A stretch of DNA of 64,000 nt from Cohnella sp. WQ 127256 (lineage in GTDB: Bacteria > Bacillota > Bacilli > Paenibacillales > Paenibacillaceae), in contig NZ_JAMZCY010000001.1 in NCBI RefSeq assembly GCF_024519285.1, positions 744,001 through 808,000 on the forward strand, in the 5' to 3' direction. Positions 42,174-50,455 of the stretch are shown piece by piece. Every line of letters starts with the position of its first letter. Position 1 is the stretch's first letter. A program made the translations under genes and the position numbers. Under the pieces are notes generated by a model. It worked only from the letters and a program-made list of their open reading frames with translations. It was not told the origin of the DNA and did no database searches.

Positions 42174-42638
42174 ATGGAAGCCCGCATTGATAAAATTAAA
42201 CAGCAATTGCAGTCTCAGGGCTACAAGCTGACTCCACAAAGAGAAGCGACGGTTCGGGTGCTCCTAGAGAATGAAGAAGACCATCTAAGCGCGGAAGATG
42301 TGTTCATGCTCGTTAAGGATAAAGCTCCAGAAATCGGTCTTGCAACGGTGTATCGGACGTTAGAGCTTCTCAGTGAAATGCATGTCGTTGAGAAATTGAA
42401 TTTCGGTGATGGCGTTGCCCGATACGATCTGCGTACGGATAGTAACAAGCACCATCATCATCATCTTATCTGTGTGAAATGCGGTTCCATGTCGGAGATT
42501 ATGGAAGATTGGCTCGGACCGCTAGAAGAACGGCTGGAAAAGGAATATAACTTCTCTGTTCTTGACCATCGCTTGGACTTTCAAGGCATTTGTGCCAAAT
42601 GCCAAGTCAATATACCGGCAGTACCAGATAGTGAATAA
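42174..42638 (+). CDS. fur: ferric uptake regulator Fur
   Basis: A 154-residue iron-responsive repressor. The winged helix (1-85) contains LTPQREATVRVLLEN and IGLATVYRTLELL. The metal-binding dimerisation domain has a HHHHHLICVKCG cluster and a second Cys pair in GICAKCQ, together forming the structural zinc site. With iron it represses uptake genes. AGGGGAAAC precedes the ATG at 42174. It has its own strong promoter. A PerR or Zur assignment is less likely given the location next to spoIIM, where fur lies in B. subtilis. Confidence 0.93.
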   Translation: MEARIDKIKQQLQSQGYKLTPQREATVRVLLENEEDHLSAEDVFMLVKDKAPEIGLATVYRTLELLSEMHVVEKLNFGDGVARYDLRTDSNKHHHHHLICVKCGSMSEIMEDWLGPLEERLEKEYNFSVLDHRLDFQGICAKCQVNIPAVPDSE

Positions 42639-42649
42639 AAAAGCTTTAG

Positions 42650-42702
42650 TAAACAAATAGAGGCTAACCCTATCAAGTAATAGGGTAGCCTCTATTTGTT
42701 TA
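42650..42702. terminator. long bidirectional terminator between fur and gpx gene
   Basis: A stem of about 23 bp (left from 42650, right to 42702) with a one-base bulge and a CAAGTA loop. The right arm contains the stop codon of the minus-strand peroxidase gene. A/T-rich ends supply T runs on both strands. Confidence 0.88.
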
Positions 42703-43176
42703 TAGCAATTTCTGAATATAGCTCTCGATTTTCTCCGGTGTGACAGTTGGGGAGAAGCGCTTGATGATTTTCCCATTCCGATCTACGAGAAATTTCGTGA
42801 AATTCCATTTTATGTTCTTGAGCCCTAGAAATCCAGGTGAGGCATTCGTTAAATGCTGATATAAGGGATGAATGTCGTTGCCTTTAACATCAATCTTGGC
42901 GAATAAAGGGAAAGTGACACCGTGATTAATCTGGCAATGCTCGGTAAGGGATTCACCTTCAAGTGGTTCTTGGTTTCTGAATTGATTGCTTGGAAATCCA
43001 AGCACGGCCAATCCTTTATCTGCATAAGTCTCATGTAGTCGTTGCAAGCCTTTGAACTGAGGAGCAAACCCACATTGACTTGCTGTGTTGACGATTAGCA
43101 TCACTTTACCTTCATAGTCGCTTAGATCCTTTGTTTCTCCGCGAGATGAGTTCACTTTTATATCATATACAGACAT
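42700..43176 (-). CDS. glutathione-peroxidase-family thiol peroxidase (BsaA-like), copy 1
   Basis: A 158-residue enzyme of the glutathione peroxidase family. Bacterial Cys-type members usually reduce organic hydroperoxides with thioredoxin or bacillithiol partners. The peroxidatic Cys is in VNTASQCGF, the catalytic Gln in GFPSNQF and Trp in IKWNFTKFLVD, all conserved. Unlike many members it has Ser instead of Cys in the second motif (FPSNQF versus FPCNQF in copy 2), so it may lack the resolving Cys usual for thioredoxin use. GGAGG precedes the ATG. Divergent from ohrR; one OhrR-type operator overlaps its promoter. Confidence 0.9.
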   Translation of the reverse strand: MSVYDIKVNSSRGETKDLSDYEGKVMLIVNTASQCGFAPQFKGLQRLHETYADKGLAVLGFPSNQFRNQEPLEGESLTEHCQINHGVTFPLFAKIDVKGNDIHPLYQHLTNASPGFLGLKNIKWNFTKFLVDRNGKIIKRFSPTVTPEKIESYIQKLL

Positions 43177-43227
43177 TTTCCATCGCCTCCATCGTTAGAA
43201 TGAGTAGTTAATAAATCGCCTCTAATT

Positions 43228-43259
43228 CAATTGTATACAATCTATATGACTGGAGTCAA
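43228..43259 (-). promoter_or_regulatory. promoter of gpx copy 1 with overlapping OhrR-type operator
   Basis: On the minus strand TTGACT (from 43259) and TACAAT are 18 bases apart. The operator AATTGTATACAATC (43229-43242), containing the perfect palindrome ATTGTATACAAT, covers the -10. The same AATTGTATRCAATC motif occurs downstream of the ohrR promoter. Confidence 0.65.
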
Positions 43260-43263
43260 GGCT

Positions 43264-43317
43264 TTGACAGTGATCATGCTGAATGTTATAGTAAAGGCGA
43301 TTAAATTGTATGCAATC
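43264..43317 (+). promoter_or_regulatory. ohrR promoter with OhrR-type operator at the start site
   Basis: TTGACA (43264-43269), 17 bases, TATAGT (43287-43292): a near-consensus sigma-A promoter. The operator AATTGTATGCAATC (43304-43317) begins about five bases after the expected start point, well placed for repression and autoregulation. Confidence 0.7.
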
Positions 43318-43363
43318 AATTAAATCAATCTCTGCCCGACCTAAAGGGATAAAGGAGGCGCTA

Positions 43364-43804
43364 ATGAATACCGACGCGGTATTGAAACTAGATAATCAAT
43401 TATGCTTTGCCGTCTATGCGTGCGCTCGGGAGATCACGAAGCTTTACCATCCCCTCCTCAAAGAGCTAGGACTTACCTATACACAGTATATTACGATGCT
43501 CGTGCTGTGGGAGGAAGATGAGGTCACAGTCAAGTACTTAGGACAACGCCTCTATTTGGACTCCGGTACGTTAACTCCATTGCTCAAGAAGCTTGAGAGT
43601 ATGGGACTTCTCACTAGGGTAAGGGATAAGAAGGATGAGCGTAGCGTTATTATCACATTGACGGAACAAGGCTCTCTATTAAAGGAGAAGGCAATCGATA
43701 TTCCTGAAAGACTGTTCTGCCAAGCAGGCATTTCTACGAACGAAGCTGAGGAACTACGCTCACAAATTACGGAAATGCTACAAAAAGTTCAAGCTCAGCA
43801 ATGA
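43364..43804 (+). CDS. ohrR: organic-hydroperoxide-responsive repressor OhrR (MarR family)
   Basis: A 146-residue MarR-type repressor. The N-terminal LDNQLCFAVYACAREI carries the Cys of OhrR proteins that is oxidised by organic hydroperoxides, which releases the repressor from DNA. The wHTH contains TYTQYITMLVLWE and the wing VRDKKDERSVIITLTEQG. AAGGAGG precedes the ATG at 43364; a longer frame upstream is not supported. It forms an operon with gpx copy 2 and is divergent from gpx copy 1. Normally OhrR regulates ohr; here glutathione peroxidases are the apparent targets. Confidence 0.9.
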   Translation: MNTDAVLKLDNQLCFAVYACAREITKLYHPLLKELGLTYTQYITMLVLWEEDEVTVKYLGQRLYLDSGTLTPLLKKLESMGLLTRVRDKKDERSVIITLTEQGSLLKEKAIDIPERLFCQAGISTNEAEELRSQITEMLQKVQAQQ

Positions 43805-43824
43805 AATCATGAGGAGGAAAAAAC

Positions 43825-44289
43825 ATGACCATCCATCAATTCTCAACACGCAAGCCTAACGGTGACTCCGTAGATCTGAGCACATACAAAGATAAGGTGC
43901 TGCTTTTCGTCAATACAGCAAGTGAATGTGGATATACACCTCAATATGCGGAGCTTCAGAGTCTATATGAGACTTATGCAGATAAAGGACTGGTCGTGCT
44001 AGGCTTTCCTTGCAATCAGTTTGGCGGGCAGGAGCCGGGTACATCAGCTGAGGTTGAGCAGTTTTGCAGCTTGAATTTCGGTGTAACCTTTCCAATCTTA
44101 GAGAAGTTGGACGTCAAAGGTCCAGATGCAGATCCAATATTCCGTTATTTAACCGAGCAAACGGGTGGGGAAATCAAGTGGAACTTCACTAAATTTCTCG
44201 TAGATGGCCAAGGAAAAGTCATTAAGCAATACGACTCATCCATTAAACCGCTGGATATCGGTGCTGATATTGAGAAGCTTCTAGGTTAA
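43825..44289 (+). CDS. glutathione-peroxidase-family thiol peroxidase (BsaA-like), copy 2
   Basis: A 154-residue glutathione-peroxidase-family protein, 20 bp after ohrR with GAGGAGG before the ATG. Peroxidatic Cys in VNTASECGY, the second Cys in FPCNQFGGQEP (the usual resolving Cys for thioredoxin), Gln in the same motif and the catalytic Trp in IKWNFTKFLVD. It is cytoplasmic and probably reduces organic peroxides. It shares overall sequence with copy 1 but is not a recent duplicate. Confidence 0.92.
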   Translation: MTIHQFSTRKPNGDSVDLSTYKDKVLLFVNTASECGYTPQYAELQSLYETYADKGLVVLGFPCNQFGGQEPGTSAEVEQFCSLNFGVTFPILEKLDVKGPDADPIFRYLTEQTGGEIKWNFTKFLVDGQGKVIKQYDSSIKPLDIGADIEKLLG

Positions 44290-44305
44290 CTGATAAATAA
44301 GCTGA

Positions 44306-44347
44306 TAAATAACTAAAGGGAAGCCGCGGCTTCCCTTTAGTTATTTA
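44306..44347. terminator. perfect 42-base palindromic bidirectional terminator
   Basis: Arms of 19 bases on each side of a CGCG centre are perfectly complementary over 44306-44347, with T runs on both sides. It ends the ohrR-gpx operon on the plus strand, and its right half includes the stop codon of the minus-strand response regulator gene. Confidence 0.9.
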
Positions 44348-45449
44348 ATTGCTTAACCCATTGTGTTATGGATTGAGACGGCTGAATATTGTATTCCTCT
44401 AACAGCATCGAGCATAGCTGTTCATATTTTTTATTGGCCAAATGGAGATATCCGCTGTTCACATGAAGCTTCATCGATAGCACGTAAATCTCCTCGAGAT
44501 AAGGAAACTTCTTCTCGATGGTGTCATAGATCTCTATCGCTTCATGAGTATTCCCCGCATCGATACAAGCCTGGCTGACTGCCAGAGCATGCTTGTACCA
44601 AACATCCCTCAATCTCTGCTTCTCATTCTCAGCCCACAAGTAATCATGCTCAGACAAATATTCTCCTTCATAGGCATGAAGCCACTTCACATGGTCGGGA
44701 ACAGTGTCCATGGAGAGCTCAGGTAAATCTTGTCGCGCGTTTTCCCATTCCTGAACATCGTATAGGTTGTTACCCATGTCTAAGTAATAATCACTTCCGC
44801 TATTCGATAGACGAATCGTAATACCAGCTGCTTCAAGGGACTTACGTAATTGGTATATCGTCGTATACAGCTGTGTATAAGCCTTCTTATAGTCCGTATT
44901 CGGCCACATTAATTCAAGAAGGACATCCTTACGGACAGATTGGTTTCTCTTATATATCATATAGGCGAATAATTCTTGGGATCGGGCTGTTCGCCATGAG
45001 AAGGGTTCAGACTTACCGTAGTCAATGTGCAATTTTTTGAAACAGTGGACCATGGCTACGATTGGCTCCGAGGTCTGTTCAAATAAGTTTGGTTTATGAT
45101 GCATAAGCCTCTCAATCGTGCGTTGTAGCCGAACGGAGTTAATGGGTTTCAATACATAATCCAAAGCGGCTAAATCGAATGCTTTTATGGCATACTCTGC
45201 ATAGGCAGTCACGAACACAATATCAATGGAGCTATCTATTTGCTGTAGCTTATCAGCAGCTTCAAGACCAGATATTTCTGGCATTTCAATATCGAGGAAT
45301 ACGACATCGGGCTTCAATTCCGCGATTTGCTGGAGAGCTTCATTTGCATTTTGAAAAGTAGCCACAACTTCAATGCCGCCTATTTTACCTAATTGCCTTT
45401 CAAGATCTCTCAGAGCTAAGCCTTCATCATCCACTAAAATCGCTCTCAA
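44337..45449 (-). CDS. response regulator with SARP/BTAD-type output domain
   Basis: A 370-residue orphan response regulator. The receiver (1-120) has LVDDE, phospho-Asp in VFLDIEMPEISG, Thr in FVTAYAEYAIKAF and Lys in YVLKPI, of the LytTR-like subtype. A winged-helix domain (about 150-225; RKDVLLELMWPNTDYKKAYTQLYTTIYQLRK) and a helical BTAD-type domain (about 235-370) follow, the architecture of SARP activators seen in Bacillales regulators of unknown role. The start is TTG at 45449 with AAGGAG upstream. No kinase gene is adjacent. It follows the subtilase gene by 58 bases on the same strand, with 10-bp tandem repeats between them. Confidence 0.88.
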   Translation of the reverse strand: MRAILVDDEGLALRDLERQLGKIGGIEVVATFQNANEALQQIAELKPDVVFLDIEMPEISGLEAADKLQQIDSSIDIVFVTAYAEYAIKAFDLAALDYVLKPINSVRLQRTIERLMHHKPNLFEQTSEPIVAMVHCFKKLHIDYGKSEPFSWRTARSQELFAYMIYKRNQSVRKDVLLELMWPNTDYKKAYTQLYTTIYQLRKSLEAAGITIRLSNSGSDYYLDMGNNLYDVQEWENARQDLPELSMDTVPDHVKWLHAYEGEYLSEHDYLWAENEKQRLRDVWYKHALAVSQACIDAGNTHEAIEIYDTIEKKFPYLEEIYVLSMKLHVNSGYLHLANKKYEQLCSMLLEEYNIQPSQSITQWVKQLNN

Positions 45450-45490
45450 TTCGTGTCACTCCTTAAGCAAAAATACAATTTCTATTTTGA

Positions 45491-45514
45491 TATCAGTCTA
45501 TATCAGTCTATATC
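45491..45514. repeat. 10-bp tandem repeat (TATCAGTCTA x 2.4)
   Basis: TATCAGTCTA at 45491-45500 and 45501-45510, then a partial third copy. The period of one DNA turn and the position between the subtilase and regulator genes suggest a protein-binding site, perhaps for the regulator itself. It overlaps the subtilase stop codon. Confidence 0.55.
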
Positions 45515-46692
45515 GGCATCTTTGCTCGATTTGTTGCTATCTGATGTCGATTTTTGCTTCGTATTTTGTAGCAAGAGAATCTTGCTGCTGGAGCAGCTTG
45601 CACTAATCCATAACCTGCAGCGTCTAGTCCACCGGGGATGTGAAGGGCGGTCATCTTGAGTCTTCGACTTACTTGTGAGGGACTTAAACCTGAGCGGACG
45701 CTTCTGAGAAGAGCGACAACGCCGGTAACATGAGGAGAAGACATCGATGTTCCGGATTCTCTTACATAAGTGCCTTTCAGCCATGTTGATAAGATATTGA
45801 CTCCTGGAGCAGACACATCAATTCTTCGACCCCGACTGGAAAATAGAGCGACTTGATTGCCACGGGTTGTCGAGGCAACGGCCACAGTTTCCGGATACCG
45901 GGCGGGAGCATCAATTTGCTTGAACTGCATGCCACTATTTCCCGCTGAGGCAACCATGACTGCGCCTTTGCTCTTTGCCCTGCGAACCGCATTTTTCAGT
46001 AACTGACTATCGCCATTAAGTCCAAAGCTCATGTTCATGATCAAGATGCCATGGGATAAGCACCAATCGATACCTTCAACAATGTCCGACACGAATCCTG
46101 CGCCGTCTGCATTAAGCACCTTGACGGCATAAAGCTTGACCTTTGGTGCAACCCCATAAATTTTACGCTGTCCGGTAGCTGCTGCGATACCTGCAACGTG
46201 GGTCCCGTGTCCATTATCATCGGCGAAAGATTTGCCACCAATGGTATTAACTCCACCTGCGATGCGTAAATCGGGGTGGCGTGCAATGCCTGTATCCAAA
46301 ATGCCAACCTTAACCCCGTTTCCGAAATGCGCTGCCAGCCAAAGCGGTGGAGCTTTAACCCGATTTACATGCCAAGGAATTCGGCTTTTAATGACGAGCG
46401 CGCTATTTATTGGAGACTTAACCTCGTGGGCTTTCACTTTCCGGTCACGTTCGACGAAAGCGACACGAGGATGATTGTGAAGATGCTTCCAGCTCCTAGT
46501 GCGATCGGCATAACAACAGATGGAGCGCAAAGAGTCGTTTGTCTTTACAGGTGTTATTCCAACATGGGATAGCTGCTTGAGACAGGTACGGTAGTCATGT
46601 TCACGGTGAAATACGATGTTCCTTCGCTCCGTTTGCAAAGTTGGCCTGCGTTTCACCATGAGACTTAATTGTTTAGCTAATTTATTCATCAT
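45508..46692 (-). CDS. subtilisin-family serine protease (S8), without signal peptide
   Basis: A 394-residue subtilase. The catalytic Asp is in VGILDTGIARHPDL, His in NGHGTHVAGIAAAT and Ser in SGTSMSSPHVTGVVALL. An N-terminal region of about 110 residues resembles an I9-like inhibitory prodomain (ending HNHPRVAFVERDRKV). No signal peptide or membrane segment is visible: the N-terminus is basic and contains Cys residues, unlike secreted subtilisins. It may be an intracellular protease or be exported by another route. The start is at two adjacent ATGs (46692 and 46689) with AAAGGAG upstream; longer frames lack a site. The orphan regulator gene lies downstream on the same strand. Confidence 0.88.
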   Translation of the reverse strand: MMNKLAKQLSLMVKRRPTLQTERRNIVFHREHDYRTCLKQLSHVGITPVKTNDSLRSICCYADRTRSWKHLHNHPRVAFVERDRKVKAHEVKSPINSALVIKSRIPWHVNRVKAPPLWLAAHFGNGVKVGILDTGIARHPDLRIAGGVNTIGGKSFADDNGHGTHVAGIAAATGQRKIYGVAPKVKLYAVKVLNADGAGFVSDIVEGIDWCLSHGILIMNMSFGLNGDSQLLKNAVRRAKSKGAVMVASAGNSGMQFKQIDAPARYPETVAVASTTRGNQVALFSSRGRRIDVSAPGVNILSTWLKGTYVRESGTSMSSPHVTGVVALLRSVRSGLSPSQVSRRLKMTALHIPGGLDAAGYGLVQAAPAARFSCYKIRSKNRHQIATNRAKMPI

Positions 46693-46841
46693 TGGTTCTC
46701 CTTTGCGGGCCTTGGCCGTATTCTGTTGTAAAGTATGGCGAGTTTGGTTAATAAGTGCATAAGTATCATTTGCGTACATATTTTTAATCGCCTAGGAGAT
46801 TGCTATGTTAGGAATAAATTTAGTTAGTGGGGGGTTGTAAC

Positions 46842-47957
46842 ATGATCGTAGGGCTACCTAAGGAAATAAAGAAGCAAGAATATCGTGTAGCGCTGACTCC
46901 AGCAGGCTGTAAAATGATCATTGAACAAGGACAAGATGTCATTTTCCAGCAAGGGGCTGGAGAAGGTAGTGGTTTCTCGGACGAGGAATATGCAGCTGCA
47001 GGAGCAAGACTGGTTCCAGATGCCGCTGAAGTATGGGCGACAGCTGAGATGATTGTTAAAGTGAAGGAGCCGCTACCGGAGGAGTTTGACTATTTTCGAC
47101 AGGGGCAAATTCTCTTTACCTATTTACACCTAGCTACAGCCCCAGATCTTGCGAAGGCTTTAGTTGATAAACAAGTTACGGCAATCGCATATGAAACGAT
47201 TCAAGCTCAGAATGGCAGCTTGCCGTTGCTAACGCCGATGAGTGAGGTGGCCGGGAGAATGTCGGTGCAGGAAGGGGCCAAATATTTGGAGGCGTTCCAA
47301 GGAGGCAGAGGTGTGCTACTTGGGGGCGTACCGGGTGTGCCGCCTGCTGAAGTCATTATCATAGGTGGAGGTATTGTCGGAACGAATGCAGCCAAGATGG
47401 CGCTTGGTCTCGGAGCCGATGTTGTGGTGCTTGAGAAGAATGGGGATCGGATGCGTTATTTGGATGATGTATTTCAAGGACGACTTCGTACCTTAATGAG
47501 TAATCCATACAATATTGCAAATGCGGTTCGTAAAGCTGACTTGCTTATTGGTGCTGTACTTGTCCCTGGTGCACGCGCACCACAGCTCGTTACAGAAGAG
47601 ATGGTCAAGACGATGAAGAAAGGGGCAGTAATCGTCGATGTAGCAGTGGATCAGGGAGGATCAATTGCTACGATTGACCGTGTGACTACCCACGAGAATC
47701 CCATCTATGAGAAGCATGGGGTCATCCATTACGCTGTAGCCAATATGCCGGGTGCTGTGCCACGGACTTCAACTTTAGCTTTAACGAACGTGACGATTGA
47801 TTATGTTTTGCAGTTGGCGACCAAAGGCTTCTTTAATTCGGTGAGTTCAAATTCGATGCTTGCGCTCGGTGTGAATGTTTACAAAGGAGCTATTACTCAC
47901 CCTCAGGTTGCGGAAGCCATTGGTTTCTCGCATTCGCCAATCGAAAGCTTATGGTGA
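46842..47957 (+). CDS. ald: alanine dehydrogenase
   Basis: A 371-residue NAD-dependent enzyme that deaminates L-alanine to pyruvate and ammonium; in Bacilli it is needed for alanine use and normal sporulation. The N-terminal [20 protein letters not shown] has the substrate-binding Arg and Lys. Catalytic His is in FTYLHLA, the NAD-binding Rossmann motif is [22 protein letters not shown], and the catalytic Asp lies in [15 protein letters not shown] precedes the ATG at 46842; the longer frame has no homology. It is a single gene, divergent from the subtilase. Confidence 0.95.
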   Translation: MIVGLPKEIKKQEYRVALTPAGCKMIIEQGQDVIFQQGAGEGSGFSDEEYAAAGARLVPDAAEVWATAEMIVKVKEPLPEEFDYFRQGQILFTYLHLATAPDLAKALVDKQVTAIAYETIQAQNGSLPLLTPMSEVAGRMSVQEGAKYLEAFQGGRGVLLGGVPGVPPAEVIIIGGGIVGTNAAKMALGLGADVVVLEKNGDRMRYLDDVFQGRLRTLMSNPYNIANAVRKADLLIGAVLVPGARAPQLVTEEMVKTMKKGAVIVDVAVDQGGSIATIDRVTTHENPIYEKHGVIHYAVANMPGAVPRTSTLALTNVTIDYVLQLATKGFFNSVSSNSMLALGVNVYKGAITHPQVAEAIGFSHSPIESLW

Positions 47958-48017
47958 CATGAATTCGACCTCATCATCATACGGTTTAGTATGAGCGGAC
48001 AAGATGGGGGAAGAACA

Positions 48018-48251
48018 ATGAAGCAGCCTATGAACAAATGGTGGGAGCGCCTGCAATATACGCTCCTGTTTCTCGCGTTAACGGTATTCGTTCACAGTTT
48101 TTTTGGTTGGTTTCATAATTGGTTGAAACCTTCAGATCCTTACAAGGTGCCTGAGGGGAGAGCTTCGAAGGTGTTTCAAACCGGAGAAGGCAATGATCCT
48201 GATAGCTCCCCTGGAGACCGTCTTCGGTTGTTTTATTGGATTGGAGAATGA
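48018..48251 (+). CDS. yqzK: YqzK family membrane protein (DUF4227)
   Basis: A 77-residue small protein with one hydrophobic helix (about 13-32) and a polar tail containing PYKVPEGRASKVF. The pattern MNKWWERLQYTLLFLALTVFVHSFF resembles YqzK/DUF4227, found next to fur and xerD in Bacilli; here it is before xerD. Function unknown. GGGGGAAG lies five bases before the ATG at 48018. Confidence 0.75.
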   Translation: MKQPMNKWWERLQYTLLFLALTVFVHSFFGWFHNWLKPSDPYKVPEGRASKVFQTGEGNDPDSSPGDRLRLFYWIGE

Positions 48252-48336
48252 GGCAGCTTAGAAGGAAATATAGGACCAAGTGTGGAATATTGAACGTGTC
48301 TGGAAAATGTAGCTAGAGCGTAGGAAGGTAATGATT

Positions 48337-49233
48337 ATGGAATTGAGAATCTGGCTGCATACCTATCTTGCATATTTGGTAGAAGAACGACGAGTTGCTC
48401 CTAATACAATGCAGGGCTATTCGAGTGATTTGTCGGATTTCTTAGCCTACTTGGAGTCGAATCAAGTGACTCGAGCCAATGAGCTTCGGCCTCATCACCT
48501 GAATTCGTATTTGAACCATTTACGTAACGAGGGACGGACGATAGCTACGATTACGCGAAGAATTGTTTCCATTCGCTCTTACTGCAAGTTTTTAACGATA
48601 CAGAGAGCGATCGATTACAACCCAGCTATCCAGCTAGAAGCGCCCAAGCCTGACAAAAAGACACCAAAGATCGTAGATGCACTTGTTCTGGACAAGCTAT
48701 TAGAGCTGCCGGATACAAGTAATGAAATGGGATTAAGGGACCGTGCAATGCTTGAACTACTATATGCAACTGGGCTTAGAGTAACGGAATTGGTTATGTT
48801 AGATATCAATCACGTTAGACTAGACATGGGATTTTTGCTATGCTTGGGTTCTGGGGGCAGGGAAAGAATGGTGCCTGTTGGTTCTCACGGATCAACTTGG
48901 GTAGCCAAGTATCTGGAGGAAGCCCGCCCACAGCTAGCTCGTCAGGATAAGCTCAACGATGCGTTATTTTTGAACCATCTTGGCACAAGACTGACCCGTC
49001 AAGGCTTCTGGAAGCTGATGAAGAGGTACGCGTCTCAATTGGGCTTAGATATGACTCCGCATACGCTTAGAAACTCCTTCGCTACTCACTTATTGGATAA
49101 CGGGGCAGATATTCGGGCGGTGCAAGAGATGTTAGGACATGCTGACCCCTCTACGACGCAACAGTATCTTTCTTCCGCCAAGCTGAAGATCAAAGAGATA
49201 TACGAGCAAAGTCACCCGAGGGCGCGAAGCTGA
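48337..49233 (+). CDS. xerD: tyrosine recombinase XerD (RipX)
   Basis: A 298-residue site-specific recombinase that resolves chromosome dimers at dif with XerC/CodV. The SAM-like N-terminal domain (1-90) and catalytic domain are complete. Catalytic residues: Arg in ATGLRVTELVML, His and Arg in TPHTLRNSFATHLL, His in LGHADPSTTQQYL, with nucleophile Tyr in the same motif. The common HxLRHxF is HTLRNSF here; the changed His is not one of the catalytic ones. The ATG at 48337 has AGGAAGG at the right spacing, whereas the ATG at 48331 is too close. xerD-deoB-punA is the conserved Bacillales order. Confidence 0.94.
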   Translation: MELRIWLHTYLAYLVEERRVAPNTMQGYSSDLSDFLAYLESNQVTRANELRPHHLNSYLNHLRNEGRTIATITRRIVSIRSYCKFLTIQRAIDYNPAIQLEAPKPDKKTPKIVDALVLDKLLELPDTSNEMGLRDRAMLELLYATGLRVTELVMLDINHVRLDMGFLLCLGSGGRERMVPVGSHGSTWVAKYLEEARPQLARQDKLNDALFLNHLGTRLTRQGFWKLMKRYASQLGLDMTPHTLRNSFATHLLDNGADIRAVQEMLGHADPSTTQQYLSSAKLKIKEIYEQSHPRARS

Positions 49234-49261
49234 TTGACTACGAATAAAGGGGTACAAACGA

Positions 49262-50437
49262 ATGGCTTATCAACGGATAACCGTAATTGTGCTGGATAGT
49301 GTGGGTATCGGCGAAATGCCTGATGCTGAGCAATACGGTGATACAGGTGCACATACTCTAGGGCATATTGTTCAAAGGGTTGAAGGGCTTGCTTTGCCAA
49401 ATATGCGTCGCTTAGGACTTGGTAATATTGAGCAGCTGGGAGATTGGAAACCGGAAAGTAAGGTCGTTGGTTATCATGGCAAAATGTCGGAAGTGTCTGT
49501 AGGCAAGGATACGATGACGGGGCATTGGGAGCTCTCGGGATTACGAATAGACACGCCGTTCCGTACATTCCCAGATGGGTTTCCTGAAGCGTTATTAAGG
49601 GAGTTCGAGGAGCAGACAGGAAGAGCAGTCATTGGCAATAAACCGGCTTCCGGCACAGAAATATTGGATGAGCTGGGTGCCGAGCAAATGAAAAGCGGTG
49701 CGTGGATCGTCTATACCTCCGCAGATAGTGTATTTCAATTGGCTGCGCATGAAGAGGTTATCCCTCTTGAAGAGTTGTACAATGCTTGTAGGATTGCGCG
49801 TAGGCTAACGATGAAGGACGAATTTTCCGTAGGTAGAGTCATTGCTCGGCCTTACATTGGGGAGCCGGGAGCCTTCAAGCGCACTCCGAATCGTCATGAC
49901 TATGCCGTGAAGCCACCTCAACAAACTGTACTTAATGCGCTTAAGGACAAAGGGCTGGATGTTGTCTCTGTCGGGAAAATTAATGATATTTTTAGTGGTG
50001 AGGGAATTACACGGTCTACGTCGACGAAGAGTAATGCAGACGGAATTGCCGTAACATTACGAGAAATGCAAACTGATTTCCATGGTTTCTTGTTTACTAA
50101 TCTGGTCGACTTTGACTCCTTGTATGGTCATAGACGTGACCCTGAGGGCTATGGAAGAGCGTTAGAAGAATTCGATCGGGCACTTCCTGAGCTTATGGGA
50201 GCAATGAAGGATGATGATCTCCTTATCCTGACAGCCGATCATGGCAATGATCCGATCCACGCTGGAACGGATCACACACGGGAATTTGTGCCTTTGCTGG
50301 TATGGAGTCCAAGCTTTACTGGAGCAGGTGAGCTAGCAGACCGGGCAAGCTTCGCAGATTTAGCCGCAACCATTGCGGATAATTTCGGAGTTGAGTACAA
50401 TACGCATGGGAAGAGCTTCCTAGAGCTATTAAAGTAA
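49262..50437 (+). CDS. deoB: phosphopentomutase (DeoB/Drm)
   Basis: A 391-residue alkaline-phosphatase-superfamily enzyme that interconverts ribose-1-phosphate and ribose-5-phosphate, linking nucleoside salvage to the pentose phosphate pathway. Visible: [18 protein letters not shown] (metal Asp), the phosphate-accepting Thr in [11 protein letters not shown], and the C-terminal metal motifs TADHGNDP and [13 protein letters not shown]. The ribosome binding site is weak (GGGGT), so it may rely on translation from xerD 28 bp upstream. It supplies substrate conversion for the nucleoside phosphorylase downstream. Confidence 0.95.
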   Translation: MAYQRITVIVLDSVGIGEMPDAEQYGDTGAHTLGHIVQRVEGLALPNMRRLGLGNIEQLGDWKPESKVVGYHGKMSEVSVGKDTMTGHWELSGLRIDTPFRTFPDGFPEALLREFEEQTGRAVIGNKPASGTEILDELGAEQMKSGAWIVYTSADSVFQLAAHEEVIPLEELYNACRIARRLTMKDEFSVGRVIARPYIGEPGAFKRTPNRHDYAVKPPQQTVLNALKDKGLDVVSVGKINDIFSGEGITRSTSTKSNADGIAVTLREMQTDFHGFLFTNLVDFDSLYGHRRDPEGYGRALEEFDRALPELMGAMKDDDLLILTADHGNDPIHAGTDHTREFVPLLVWSPSFTGAGELADRASFADLAATIADNFGVEYNTHGKSFLELLK

Positions 50438-50455
50438 AAATGAAATCGAGGAGAG

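Noticed and set aside
45491-45514. CRISPR-like or longer repeat array
   Set aside because: Only 2.4 copies of a 10-bp unit without spacers. No CRISPR array, cas gene, transposase or prophage gene was found in the window.
49021-49110. XerD inactivated by loss of a conserved His (HTLRN instead of HTLRH)
   Set aside because: The changed residue is not one of the catalytic Arg/Lys/His/Arg/His/Tyr positions, all of which appear intact.
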